Source: Pseudolabrys sp. (lineage in GTDB: Bacteria > Pseudomonadota > Alphaproteobacteria > Rhizobiales > Xanthobacteraceae). Taken from it: a DNA stretch of 64,000 bases. Shown here piece after piece: positions 43,448 to 52,462 of this stretch. Numbering within the stretch: the first letter of the stretch is position 1; every line of letters begins with the position of its first letter. The position numbers were made by a program, and so were the translations under genes. The notes under the pieces were generated by a model, which saw only the letters and a list, made by a program, of their open reading frames with translations, was not told the DNA's origin and searched no databases. The stretch spans positions 62,001 through 126,000 of the forward strand of contig JALHRB010000004.1 in assembly GCA_022841665.1 (NCBI GenBank). Reading direction: 5' to 3'.

Positions 43448-45355
43448 ATGGACGCCAGCGACAAGGTCAACATCCTCCTGGTCGACGACCAGCCGGCCAA
43501 ACTGATGAGCTACGAGGTAGTGCTGCGCGAACTTGGCGAGAATCTCATCAAGGCGGAGACTGCCACCGACGCGCTGCAGATTCTGCTGAAGAACGACGTC
43601 GCCGTCGTGCTGATGGATGTCTGCATGCCGGATCTCGACGGGTTCGAGCTGGCGGCGATGATCCGCGAACATCCGCGCTTTCAGCGCACCGCCATCATCT
43701 TCATCTCCGCGATCCACCTGACTGAAACCGATTATCTGCGCGGCTACGAGATGGGCGGCGTCGATTACGTGCCGGTGCCGGTGGTGCCGGAACTTTTGCG
43801 CGCCAAGGTGAAGGTATTTTCCGAACTTTTCCGCAAGACCCGCCAACTTGAGGCGCTGAATGCCCAGCTTGAAACGCGCGTGCGCGAGCGTACGGCCGAG
43901 CTGGAAACGGCGGCCGAGCGGCTGATCGAAAGCGAGCGCCGGCGCAACCTCGCGCTTGCGGCCGGCCAGATGGGTTCGTGGGACTGGGACATCGTCAAGG
44001 GCGACTGGATGTGGGACGAGGGCCAGTGCCGCATCTTCGGCGTCGATCCGGCGACGTTCGATGTCACTCTTGAAAACGTGGCGCCGCTGGTCGCATCCGA
44101 AGACCTGGCGCGCCTGCAGCAGATGATGGCGGACTTCTCCGCCGGCAACAGGCAGGCCTACCAGGCCGAGTTTCGCGTCTTCCGGCCGGACGGCGAGGTA
44201 CGCTGGTGCTTCGGCACGGCGACGCCGGCGCTGGATGCGCAGGGCAAGCTGATCCGGGTCAGCGGCGTCACCGTCGATATCACCGAGCGCAAGCAGATCG
44301 AGGAGCGCCAGCTTCTGCTGGCGCGCGAGGTCGACCACCGCGCGCGCAATGCGCTCGCGGTCGTGCAGGCGATCGTGCGCCTGACCAAGGCGACCTCGCA
44401 AAGAGGCTATGTGCGCGCGGTCGAAGGCCGCATCCACGCGCTCGCGCATGCGCACACGCTGCTGTCGGAAAGCCGCTGGCAGGGCGCGGACGTGAAGCGG
44501 CTGGTCATCGAGGAACTGGCGCCCTATTGCACGGCCGACAACCCGCGCGTCACGGCGGAAGGCCCGACGCTGTTTCTCTCACCGGAGAAGTCGCAGAACC
44601 TGGCGCTGGCCTTGCATGAACTGGCGACCAACTCGGCCAAATACGGTGCGCTCTCGTCGGCCAAAGGCACCCTCGCCGTGGTGTGGTCGGTCGAGCGCGG
44701 CATGCTGACGCTGCAATGGCGCGAGGCCGGCGGGCCGCCGGTGCAGCCGCCGAAGTCGCAAGGCTTCGGCACCAAGATCCTGAATGCCAGCATCAAGCGC
44801 CAGATCGGCGGCAACGTTGCCTGGGATTGGCACCCCACCGGGTTGCACTGCACATTGCAGATCCCGACCAGCGGCTCGGCCTACAGTGCGCAGGACGGCG
44901 CGGCGTCGTCCGAAAACCTGGTGCAGCTGCCGAGCGGCGCGATGAAGCGCGTCCTGCTCGCCGAAGACGAGGCCATGATCGGCATGATGATGCGCGAGCT
45001 TCTCGGCGAGTGTGGCGTCTTTGTCGTCGGGCCGTGCTGCACGGTGAACGAGGCGCTGTCCGCGATGGTCACCGAGCTCGACGGCGCGATTCTCGATCTC
45101 AACCTGGGCGGCGATGCAATCTATCCGGTTGCTGCCGAGCTGGGCAACCGCAACGTGCCATTCGCCTTCGCGACCGGTTACGGCCGCGAGAGCATCGACC
45201 CGCGTTTTGCGCACGTGCCGATCCTGCAGAAACCGATTACGCGCGAAAGTCTGGAAACCTGTCTCGCTCAGATGCTAGGTATCGGGCAAGGTTCGGCGGT
45301 CGCGAGTGCGCCGCCGGGCAAACCAGTTGAGGTGTCATCGATCCAGAGGGCGTAA
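43448..45355 (+). CDS. REC-PAS-HWE/HisKA_2 histidine kinase with C-terminal REC
   Basis: ILLVDDQPAKLMSYEVVLREL; LLAREVDHRARNALAVVQAIVRLT; C-term RVLLAEDEAMIGMMMRELL. Confidence 0.9.
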   Translation: MDASDKVNILLVDDQPAKLMSYEVVLRELGENLIKAETATDALQILLKNDVAVVLMDVCMPDLDGFELAAMIREHPRFQRTAIIFISAIHLTETDYLRGYEMGGVDYVPVPVVPELLRAKVKVFSELFRKTRQLEALNAQLETRVRERTAELETAAERLIESERRRNLALAAGQMGSWDWDIVKGDWMWDEGQCRIFGVDPATFDVTLENVAPLVASEDLARLQQMMADFSAGNRQAYQAEFRVFRPDGEVRWCFGTATPALDAQGKLIRVSGVTVDITERKQIEERQLLLAREVDHRARNALAVVQAIVRLTKATSQRGYVRAVEGRIHALAHAHTLLSESRWQGADVKRLVIEELAPYCTADNPRVTAEGPTLFLSPEKSQNLALALHELATNSAKYGALSSAKGTLAVVWSVERGMLTLQWREAGGPPVQPPKSQGFGTKILNASIKRQIGGNVAWDWHPTGLHCTLQIPTSGSAYSAQDGAASSENLVQLPSGAMKRVLLAEDEAMIGMMMRELLGECGVFVVGPCCTVNEALSAMVTELDGAILDLNLGGDAIYPVAAELGNRNVPFAFATGYGRESIDPRFAHVPILQKPITRESLETCLAQMLGIGQGSAVASAPPGKPVEVSSIQRA

Positions 45356-45399
45356 AGCCGGAACCATGACGTAATGAGAGCCGGGGGCGGCCTCTTTGC

Positions 45400-45810
45400 A
45401 TGATTTTGGAGCGACCTACCAATGACAGACAGACGGCCCCGGGCATGAGTTCGGAAGAGACGGTTCTCGACTTCGCCGGTGCTGCGTTCAGGTCCGTGTG
45501 GGCTCTCGAACTGCTGCTTGCGCTCAAGCGGCGCGATCGCGCCTGGCAGGCGTCCGAAATCATCGTCGAACTGCGCAGCAGCCGCGTGGTCGTGGTCGAA
45601 GCCCTGGATAACCTCATTGCTGCCGGGCTGGTCGCCCAGGACGACGCCGGCGGCTACCGCTATCGTGCGGGATCGCCGGCCATCGACGCATTGGTGACTG
45701 AGTTGGAGAAGCTTTACGCCTCCAAGCCTTCCGCCATTGTCCGCAAGATCGTCACCTCGCCGAGCTTGAAACTGCAAATCCTCTCGGATGCATTCAGGAT
45801 CAAAGAATGA
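45400..45810 (+). CDS. Predicted winged-helix regulatory protein
   Basis: ALELLLALKRRDRAWQASEIIVELRSSRVVVVEALDNLIAAGLVAQDDAGGYRY; alternative start ATG 45445. Confidence 0.65.
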   Translation: MILERPTNDRQTAPGMSSEETVLDFAGAAFRSVWALELLLALKRRDRAWQASEIIVELRSSRVVVVEALDNLIAAGLVAQDDAGGYRYRAGSPAIDALVTELEKLYASKPSAIVRKIVTSPSLKLQILSDAFRIKE

Positions 45811-46079
45811 GCAACCCCGTCGCAACCATCGTGTACATCCTGTGCTTTGCAGCCAGCGCCGGCTGCGGGTGGCTCCTGGTGCGCAGCTATCTGCGCACGC
45901 GCACGGCGCTGCTCCTGTGGACGGCAGCGTGTTTCGTTTTGCTGGCGGGCAACAACTTCATCCTGGTCATCGACCTTGGGCTCTTGCCTGACTCGGTAGA
46001 CCTCCAGTTCGCGCGCTTGGGCTTGACCGCCGCTGCGATCACGACGTTGCTTTACGGGTTTATCTGGGAGCTTGACTGA
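45807..46079 (+). CDS. DUF5985-like small membrane protein
   Basis: MSNPVATIVYILCFAASAGCGWLLVRSYLRTRTALLLWTAACFVLLAGNN; ATGA overlap with upstream gene. Confidence 0.75.
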   Translation: MSNPVATIVYILCFAASAGCGWLLVRSYLRTRTALLLWTAACFVLLAGNNFILVIDLGLLPDSVDLQFARLGLTAAAITTLLYGFIWELD

Positions 46080-46345
46080 TGGTCGCTTTTTTCAGCGGAA
46101 TGGTCACCGCGGGCTTTCTAATCGCGGCGCTGTTCTTCTTCCGGTTCTGGAAGCAGACGCGCGACCTGCTGTTCGCCATCTTCGGCATTTCTTTCCTGCT
46201 TTTTGCTTCGAGCCAGGCGGCCTCGCTCTTCTTCGACGCTCCGCGCGATGATAAGACCTGGGTCTATCTGCTGCGCCTGGCCGGCTTTGTGCTGCTGCTG
46301 GTAGCCATCATCCGGAAGAACCGCGGCAAATCGGCTGCGCCATAG
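46079..46345 (+). CDS. DUF5985-like small membrane protein (second copy)
   Basis: MVAFFSGMVTAGFLIAALFFFRFWKQTRDLLFAIFGISFLLFASSQ; overlaps previous stop. Confidence 0.75.
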   Translation: MVAFFSGMVTAGFLIAALFFFRFWKQTRDLLFAIFGISFLLFASSQAASLFFDAPRDDKTWVYLLRLAGFVLLLVAIIRKNRGKSAAP

Positions 46346-46429
46346 CGGCCGCTTGCGCGCCGGATGTTTCGTCCGGAACAATTCCCGCCGATTCGCGATT
46401 CAACCCTGACACAGGGCGGGCACAAGACT

Positions 46430-46621
46430 ATGGCTGCGCGCACGAAAACGAAGCTGCGGACCTATCACGCCACCATGGTGGTCACGCGCACCGAGGAGTG
46501 GTGCGTCGAGGCTTCCAGTGCGGAGGAGGCGAAAGCCTTGCTGGCGGCCGGAGAAGGCCACCGCTGCCATTTGGGCGATGCCGTGCAGGTCGAGTTCGAC
46601 CAGCTTTTCGACAGCCACTAG
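46430..46621 (+). CDS. Small hypothetical protein
   Basis: MAARTKTKLRTYHATMVVTRTEEWCVEASSAEEAKALLAAGEGHRCHLGDAVQVEFDQLFDSH. Confidence 0.6.
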   Translation: MAARTKTKLRTYHATMVVTRTEEWCVEASSAEEAKALLAAGEGHRCHLGDAVQVEFDQLFDSH

Positions 46622-46632
46622 CGCGCTGCGCG

Positions 46633-47076
46633 CTACACCTGCTCGGCGTTGAGATAGGCGAGCCGCGCGCCGCAATAGGCGCAGATGAGGCCGAGTGCGA
46701 GCGCGGTGAGGCCGGCGATCACGTCGACGGTGCCGCCGACGTTGCCCGTCTTGCTCATGACACCGCCGGCGGTGGCGACGGCAAACACCACCGCGATGAG
46801 AAAGCGTTGCGCCAGCCGATAGATGAAGGCGCGCTCGCGCGCCGCCGCGATCAGATAGGCGCCGCTGATCCAGCCGCCTAGAAAACCGGCGCCGGCGATC
46901 GACCACCAGGCCAGCGCCGAGACGAGCTGCGGCCGGTGCCCGGCGCCGCCGTCGCGCAGCACCGAGGCGAGCGAAAAACCCAGCATTGTCAACAGGATAT
47001 GGACCACCAGCGCGGCGAAGACGCCGCAGGCAATGGCGGCGGCATAGTGCAGGCGGCGGAGGGCGTCGTTTTCCAT
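46633..47076 (-). CDS. Four-TM hypothetical membrane protein
   Basis: MENDALRRLHYAAAIACGVFAALVVHILLTMLGFSLASVL... Confidence 0.65.
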   Translation of the reverse strand: MENDALRRLHYAAAIACGVFAALVVHILLTMLGFSLASVLRDGGAGHRPQLVSALAWWSIAGAGFLGGWISGAYLIAAARERAFIYRLAQRFLIAVVFAVATAGGVMSKTGNVGGTVDVIAGLTALALGLICAYCGARLAYLNAEQV

Positions 47077-47120
47077 GCGGGCGCGACAATAACGCGCGCC
47101 AATGGCGCCGTTTGAATTTT

Positions 47121-47282
47121 TTAGCGGGGCGCGGCGGCCAAAAGCTCGCGAAATTCGCGCTCCAGCGCGTCGAGCGCGGCGCGCCGCGCCGGCGTCATCA
47201 GGCTCGCGCGGCTTTCGTCATGCTCGTAGAAGCCCTGTTGCTCGCTCCTGACCGGCCGATGCTCGGCTGTCTCCAGGCGCAT
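47121..47282 (-). CDS. Candidate small ORF (53 aa)
   Basis: MRLETAEHRPVRSEQQGFYEHDESRASLMTPARRAALDALEREFRELLAAAPR*; below ORF-track length cutoff. Confidence 0.4.
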   Translation of the reverse strand: MRLETAEHRPVRSEQQGFYEHDESRASLMTPARRAALDALEREFRELLAAAPR

Positions 47283-47439
47283 GTTCCGTCTCCCCGACGT
47301 TGTGTCTCGCGCCCAGAGCTATCTGAGTCGGAATCTGGGGATAAGTCGTTCGCGCCAATTGACCTGGATTGTTGCATTCCGGTGACAGCGCGCGCGGTCG
47401 TAGTGAACTTTGAGTCGGATCAAGGCGTTAGCCCGGCCG

Positions 47440-48873
47440 ATGGCGGCCGCTCAGGCAATCGTGGAGACCGACATCCCGGCACGCCTCGACCGGCTGCCTT
47501 GGGGGCGCTTTCACACATTGGTGGTGGCGGCGCTCGGCATCACCTGGATCCTGGACGGGCTGGAGGTGACGCTGGCGGGTTCGCTCGCCGGCGCGCTCAA
47601 GCAGAGCCCGGTGCTCGCCTTCTCCAACGCCGACGTCGGCATCGCCGCCAGCGCCTATCTGGCCGGCGCGGTGCTGGGCGCGATCTTCTTCGGCTGGCTC
47701 ACCGACCGGCTCGGCCGCAAGAAATTGTTCTTCATCACGCTCGTCGTCTATCTCACCGCCACCGCGGCGACCGCGCTCACCTGGAACCTGTTCACTTTTG
47801 CGCTCTGCCGCTTCGTCACCGGCGCCGGCATCGGCGGCGAATACGCCGCCATCAATTCCACCATCCAGGAGCTGATTCCGGCGCGCGTGCGCGGCTGGAC
47901 CGACCTCGTGATCAACGGCAGCTTCTGGGTCGGCGCCGCGCTCGGCGCGCTCGGCTCGCTGGTATTGCTCGACCCGGCGGTGATCGATCCGGAATACGGC
48001 TGGCGGCTCGCCTTCCTCACCGGCGCCGGGCTGGCGCTGGTGATCTTCTTCATGCGGCTGTGGCTGCCGGAAAGTCCGCGCTGGCTGATGACGCACGGCC
48101 GCGCCGAGGAGGCCGAGCGCGTCGTGCGCGGCATCGAGGCGCGCTTCGCGAACCTGCCGCCGGCTACGGGCCTGCCGCGCGTCCGCTTGCGCACGCGCAA
48201 GTCGACGCCGCTCGCCGAAGTGGCGCGCGTGCTATTCTATCACCACCGCCAGCGCACCGCGGTCGGCTTGAGCCTGATGGCGGCGCAGGCCTTTTTCTAC
48301 AACGCCATCTTCTTCACCTATGCGCTCATCCTCACCGATTTCTACGGCGTGCCGGCGGACCGCGTCGGCTGGTACATCCTGCCCTTCGCGGCGGGCAATT
48401 TCCTCGGGCCGGTGCTGCTCGGCCGGTTGTTCGACACGCGTGGGCGGCGGCCGATGATCGCCTTCACATATATCGTCTCCGGCCTGCTGCTCGCCGCCAC
48501 CGGCTGGCTGTTCCTGCACGATGTGATCACGGCCGAGACGCAGACGCTCTGCTGGATGACCATCTTCTTCTTCGCCTCGGCGGCGGCGAGTTCGGCCTAT
48601 CTGACGGTGAGCGAGAATTTCCCACTGGAGATCCGCGCGCTCGCCATCGCCTTCTTTTACGCGGTCGGCACCGGCGTCGGCGGCATCGCCGGGCCGTGGC
48701 TGTTCGGCGCGCTGATCGACACCGGCTCGCGTGCCAGCGTGTTTGGCGGCTATCTGCTGGGCGCCGTGCTGATGGTCGCGGCGGGGCTGGTGGCCTGGCG
48801 CTGGGCGGTCGCGGCCGAGCGCAAGCCGCTGGAGGAGGTGGCAAGGCCGCTGACCTTTATCGATATCGCGTGA
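47440..48873 (+). CDS. MFS transporter (sugar/aromatic acid type)
   Basis: RFHTLVVAALGITWILDGLEVTLAGSLAGAL...GWLTDRLGRKKLFF...VTGAGIGGEYAAINSTIQELIPARVRG. Confidence 0.88.
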   Translation: MAAAQAIVETDIPARLDRLPWGRFHTLVVAALGITWILDGLEVTLAGSLAGALKQSPVLAFSNADVGIAASAYLAGAVLGAIFFGWLTDRLGRKKLFFITLVVYLTATAATALTWNLFTFALCRFVTGAGIGGEYAAINSTIQELIPARVRGWTDLVINGSFWVGAALGALGSLVLLDPAVIDPEYGWRLAFLTGAGLALVIFFMRLWLPESPRWLMTHGRAEEAERVVRGIEARFANLPPATGLPRVRLRTRKSTPLAEVARVLFYHHRQRTAVGLSLMAAQAFFYNAIFFTYALILTDFYGVPADRVGWYILPFAAGNFLGPVLLGRLFDTRGRRPMIAFTYIVSGLLLAATGWLFLHDVITAETQTLCWMTIFFFASAAASSAYLTVSENFPLEIRALAIAFFYAVGTGVGGIAGPWLFGALIDTGSRASVFGGYLLGAVLMVAAGLVAWRWAVAAERKPLEEVARPLTFIDIA

Positions 48874-48886
48874 GCGGCACGGTGGA

Positions 48887-48904
48887 CCGTCACCGATTTG
48901 TCAT
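48887..48904 (+). promoter_or_regulatory. Candidate Pho box CCGTCAC-CGAT-TTGTCAT, with further in-phase GTCAT at 48922-48926
   Basis: 7-4-7 direct repeat (11-bp period) resembling CTGTCAT-N4-CTGTCAT, upstream of the ptx-like operon. Confidence 0.5.
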
Positions 48905-48975
48905 CGAACAATCGTCCGACCGTCATAGGTCGTCCTTAACGCTCATGGTGCAGCGCGCAAAGGACGGCGCAATTG

Positions 48976-49767
48976 ATGACGATTCAAGCCAACAATCTCG
49001 AAGTTGTATATCCCAACGGCACGCGTGCGCTCAATCCGACCAGCACGTTCTTTCGGACCGGTGAGTTCACCGTGCTTCTCGGCGCATCGGGCGCAGGCAA
49101 GTCGACCTTGCTGCGCGCGCTCAATGGGCTGGTGACTCCCACGCGGGGCGCCGTGCAGATCGACGGCATTGGCGAGCTGTCCAATAAGACGTTGCGCGCG
49201 CACCGCCGGCGCACCGGCATGGTGTTCCAGCAGCATCAATTGATCGGGCGCGCCAGCGTGCTCGCCAATGTGCTGATGGGCCGCCTCGGCTATCACGCCA
49301 GCCTGCGCACGTTGCTGCCCTTCCAGGTCAAGGAAAAGCAAATTGCCCTCGATGCCATCGAACGTGTCGGGCTGATCGAATACGCTCTGCGCCGTGCCGA
49401 CGAGCTCTCCGGCGGACAGCAGCAGCGCGTCGGCATTGCGCGCGCGCTGGTGCAGGAACCGAGCCTCATCCTCGCCGACGAGCCGGTGGCAAGCCTCGAC
49501 CCCGCCAGCGCCGACCGCGTGCTGGGCCTGTTGCACAGCATCTGCAAGGACGACGGCATCACCGCCATCGTCAGTTTGCATCAGCTCGAGTTCGCAAAGC
49601 GCTATGCGGACCGGATCGTCGCACTGGCGCAGGGCCGGATCGTGTTCGACGGCACGCCGGCCAAGCTCGGCAAACAGGAGATTGCGCGCATCTACGGGAC
49701 GACACCGGCGGACGCGCAAGACTCGCCGGAAGAAGAGATGAACCTCAGGACAGGAACCTACGCATGA
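48976..49767 (+). CDS. ptxA: Phosphite/phosphonate ABC transporter ATP-binding protein
   Basis: VLLGASGAGKSTLLRALNGL; GMVFQQHQLIGRASVLANVLMGRLG; LSGGQQQRVGIARALVQEP; PhnC-like. Confidence 0.88.
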   Translation: MTIQANNLEVVYPNGTRALNPTSTFFRTGEFTVLLGASGAGKSTLLRALNGLVTPTRGAVQIDGIGELSNKTLRAHRRRTGMVFQQHQLIGRASVLANVLMGRLGYHASLRTLLPFQVKEKQIALDAIERVGLIEYALRRADELSGGQQQRVGIARALVQEPSLILADEPVASLDPASADRVLGLLHSICKDDGITAIVSLHQLEFAKRYADRIVALAQGRIVFDGTPAKLGKQEIARIYGTTPADAQDSPEEEMNLRTGTYA

Positions 49768-50633
49768 TCAACCGCCGCATTTTTCTCGGTGGCACCGCCA
49801 CCGCGCTCGCCCTTTCGTCGCTGCCGGCCTTCGCCCAGGCGAAAGACCCCGCCAAGCTGCGCGTCGCGCTGCTGCCGGACGAAAATGCGACCACCCTGAT
49901 CCAGAATGCGCAGCCGCTGAAGGCCTATCTGGAAAAGACGCTCGACAAGTCCATCGAGATCATCGTCACCACCGACTATTCGTCGATGATCGAGGCCATG
50001 CGTTTCGGCCGCATCGAGATCGCGTATTTCGGGCCGTTCTCCTATGTGCTGGCCAAATCCAAGGCGCCGGCCATCGAGCCGTTCGCGGTCGGCATCGAGA
50101 AGGGTTCGCCCACCTACAATTCCATCCTCATCGCGCAGGCCGGCGGTCCGGTGGCGAGCATCGCGGACGTCAAGGGCAAGCCTTTCGGCTTCGGCGACCA
50201 GGCGTCGACCTCGAGCCACCTAATCCCGCGCGCCTATCTGCTCAAGAACGGGCTCGACGGCGCCAAGGACTACAAGCCGGTGCATCTCGGCACGCATGAC
50301 GGTGTTGCCCGCGCCGTGCAAAACGGCCAGGTGCCGGCCGGCGCCCTGTCGAAGGCGATCTATGAGGTTCTGGTGACGCGCAAGACCATCGACGCCGCGA
50401 AGATCAAGGTGCTCGCCGTCACCCCGCCGATCCCGAACTATCCGATCACCATGCAAGGCGATCTCGCACCCGCGCTGAAGGACAAGATCCGCAAGGCGTT
50501 CCTGGAGGCGAAGGATGCGGCGGTGCTGAAGTCGTTCCGTGTCGAAGGCTTTGCGGCCACCGACGACAAGGCCTACGACGTGCTGCGCGACACCGCCAAG
50601 ATCCTCGACCTCGATCTGGCGAAGATGAGCTGA
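49764..50633 (+). CDS. ptxB: Phosphite/phosphonate ABC transporter substrate-binding protein
   Basis: LRVALLPDENATTLIQNAQPLKAYLEKTLDKSIEIIVTTDYSSMIEAMRFGRIEIAYFGPFSYVLA; PhnD family. Confidence 0.88.
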   Translation: MINRRIFLGGTATALALSSLPAFAQAKDPAKLRVALLPDENATTLIQNAQPLKAYLEKTLDKSIEIIVTTDYSSMIEAMRFGRIEIAYFGPFSYVLAKSKAPAIEPFAVGIEKGSPTYNSILIAQAGGPVASIADVKGKPFGFGDQASTSSHLIPRAYLLKNGLDGAKDYKPVHLGTHDGVARAVQNGQVPAGALSKAIYEVLVTRKTIDAAKIKVLAVTPPIPNYPITMQGDLAPALKDKIRKAFLEAKDAAVLKSFRVEGFAATDDKAYDVLRDTAKILDLDLAKMS

Positions 50634-51439
50634 TGGCACTTGCCGAGAGCCGTCATCTGACGATTCTCGCCGACGAGCGGCGTGCCGCGTTCCGGCACGC
50701 CAGCCTCGCCGGCGCAATTGGTGTCGTCTGCATCGCTTCACTTTGGATAACCGGCTTTTTCGATGCAGAGCGGCTGCTCGAAGGCCTGCCGGCGCTCGGC
50801 CAACTGGCCTCGGAAATGGTGCCGCCGGACTTCTCGCGCTGGCAAAGCTGGCTGCGGCCGCTGGTCGACACGCTGGCGATGTCGATTGCCGGCACCGTCC
50901 TGGCGGTGGCGATCTCGTTGCCGCTCGCGCTGCTGGCGGCGCCCAACACGTCGCCCAATGTCTTCATCCAGCAGGCCTGCCGTGTGCTGTTGAGCGCGTT
51001 GCGCTCGGTGCCCGAGATCATCATGGGCATTATCTTCGTGGCGGCGGTCGGCTTCGGGGCGCTGCCCGGCGTGCTGGCGCTCGCGCTGCATTCGGTCGGC
51101 ATGGTCGGAAAATTCTATGCCGAGGCGATCGAGCACGTGGACCCGAAGCCGCTGGAAGCCGCGCGCGCGGCCGGCGCCAGCCCGTTCCAGGTCATCACCC
51201 ATGCGGTGCTGCCGCAGGTGCTGCCGCAACTCGCCGACATCACCATTTATCGATGGGAATACCACTTCCGTGCCTCCGCCGTGCTCGGCATCGTTGGCGC
51301 CGGTGGCATCGGCTTCGAGTTGATCGCGGCGCTGCGCATCATCCGCTACGACCAGGTGTCGGCGATCTTGCTCACCATTCTGCTCTGCGTGATCGTGGTC
51401 GACGGCCTCGGCGCATGGCTGCGCAAGCAGCTCAAATGA
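50633..51439 (+). CDS. ptxC: Phosphite/phosphonate ABC transporter permease
   Basis: PhnE-like; ALRSVPEIIMGIIFVAAVGFGALPGVLALALHSVGMVGKFYAEAIEHVDPKPLEAARAAGAS. Confidence 0.88.
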   Translation: MALAESRHLTILADERRAAFRHASLAGAIGVVCIASLWITGFFDAERLLEGLPALGQLASEMVPPDFSRWQSWLRPLVDTLAMSIAGTVLAVAISLPLALLAAPNTSPNVFIQQACRVLLSALRSVPEIIMGIIFVAAVGFGALPGVLALALHSVGMVGKFYAEAIEHVDPKPLEAARAAGASPFQVITHAVLPQVLPQLADITIYRWEYHFRASAVLGIVGAGGIGFELIAALRIIRYDQVSAILLTILLCVIVVDGLGAWLRKQLK

Positions 51440-52437
51440 CGTCGCGCCGCCCGCACATCCTGGTAACAAACTGGGCCTTTCCCGAGACGCACGCGCATCT
51501 CGCGGCGCTGGGCACGGTGGACGCCAACCCCGCCCGTATTGTGTGGCCACAGGACGAGATCGTCCGCCGTGCCGCGCAGGCCGACGCGATCATGGCCTTC
51601 ATGCCGGATTGCATCAATGCGGCCTTCCTTGCGCGCTGCCCACGGCTGCGGATCGTCGCTTGCGCGTTGAAAGGTTTCGACAACTTCGACGTCGAGGCCT
51701 GCACCGCGGCCGGGGTGTGGCTGGCCATCGTGCCCGATCTCCTGACCGAGCCGACGGCGGAACTCGCGGTCGGCCTCGCCATCGGCCTCGGCCGCATGAT
51801 CCGGGATGGCGATGCCATCGTGCGGGCAGGGGAGTTCGAGGGCTGGCGGCCCATTCTGTATGGGTCCGGCCTCGACGGATCGACGGTGGCGGTCGTCGGC
51901 ATGGGTCATGTCGGTCGTGCCGTCGTGCAGCGGCTGTCCGGCTTCGGCTGCCGCATGCTCGGCGTCGATCCGCGCGCCGCAATGCCGGCGAATGTTACGG
52001 CCTGCGGCTTCGAGGAGGCGCTGGCGGCCAGCGACTACATCGTCGTTGCCGCGCCGCTCACCGCCGGGTCGCGTCATCTCGTCGGGCGGGAAGCGATTTC
52101 GCGCATGAAACCAGGCGCTCTGCTGATCAACGTCGGGCGCGGCTCGGTGGTGGACGAGGCGGCCGTCGCCAGCGCGCTGGAGGCCGGCCGGCTCGGCGGT
52201 TACGCGGCGGACGTGTTCGAGATGGAGGATTGGGCGCTGCCGGACCGGCCGCGGCAGATCGACCCGCGGCTCCGGGGCCATGCGCGCACGTTGTTCACAC
52301 CGCATCTCGGCTCCGCGGTCGAGCGCGTGCGCCGCATGATCGAACTGCGGGCCGCCGACAACATCGTGGACGTGTTGGCCGACAGGCCGCCGCGCGACGC
52401 AATCAACCGGGCGGTTGCTCTACGGCGGGCCGGCTGA
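51436..52437 (+). CDS. ptxD: Phosphite (phosphonate) dehydrogenase, PtxD-like
   Basis: AIMAFMPDCINAAFLARCPRLRIVACALKGFDNFDVEACTAAGVWLAIVPDLLTEPTAELAVGLAIGLGR...GGYAADVFEMEDWALPDRPRQIDPRL, closely resembling remembered PtxD sequence. Confidence 0.88.
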   Translation: MTSRRPHILVTNWAFPETHAHLAALGTVDANPARIVWPQDEIVRRAAQADAIMAFMPDCINAAFLARCPRLRIVACALKGFDNFDVEACTAAGVWLAIVPDLLTEPTAELAVGLAIGLGRMIRDGDAIVRAGEFEGWRPILYGSGLDGSTVAVVGMGHVGRAVVQRLSGFGCRMLGVDPRAAMPANVTACGFEEALAASDYIVVAAPLTAGSRHLVGREAISRMKPGALLINVGRGSVVDEAAVASALEAGRLGGYAADVFEMEDWALPDRPRQIDPRLRGHARTLFTPHLGSAVERVRRMIELRAADNIVDVLADRPPRDAINRAVALRRAG

Positions 52438-52462
52438 CGCACGGGCCGTTATCGACGCGCCG

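Noticed and set aside
46375-46399. EcfG-type promoter GGAAC-N16-CGAT before the small gene at 46430
   Set aside because: -10 element deviates from CGTT; single weak match, not enough support
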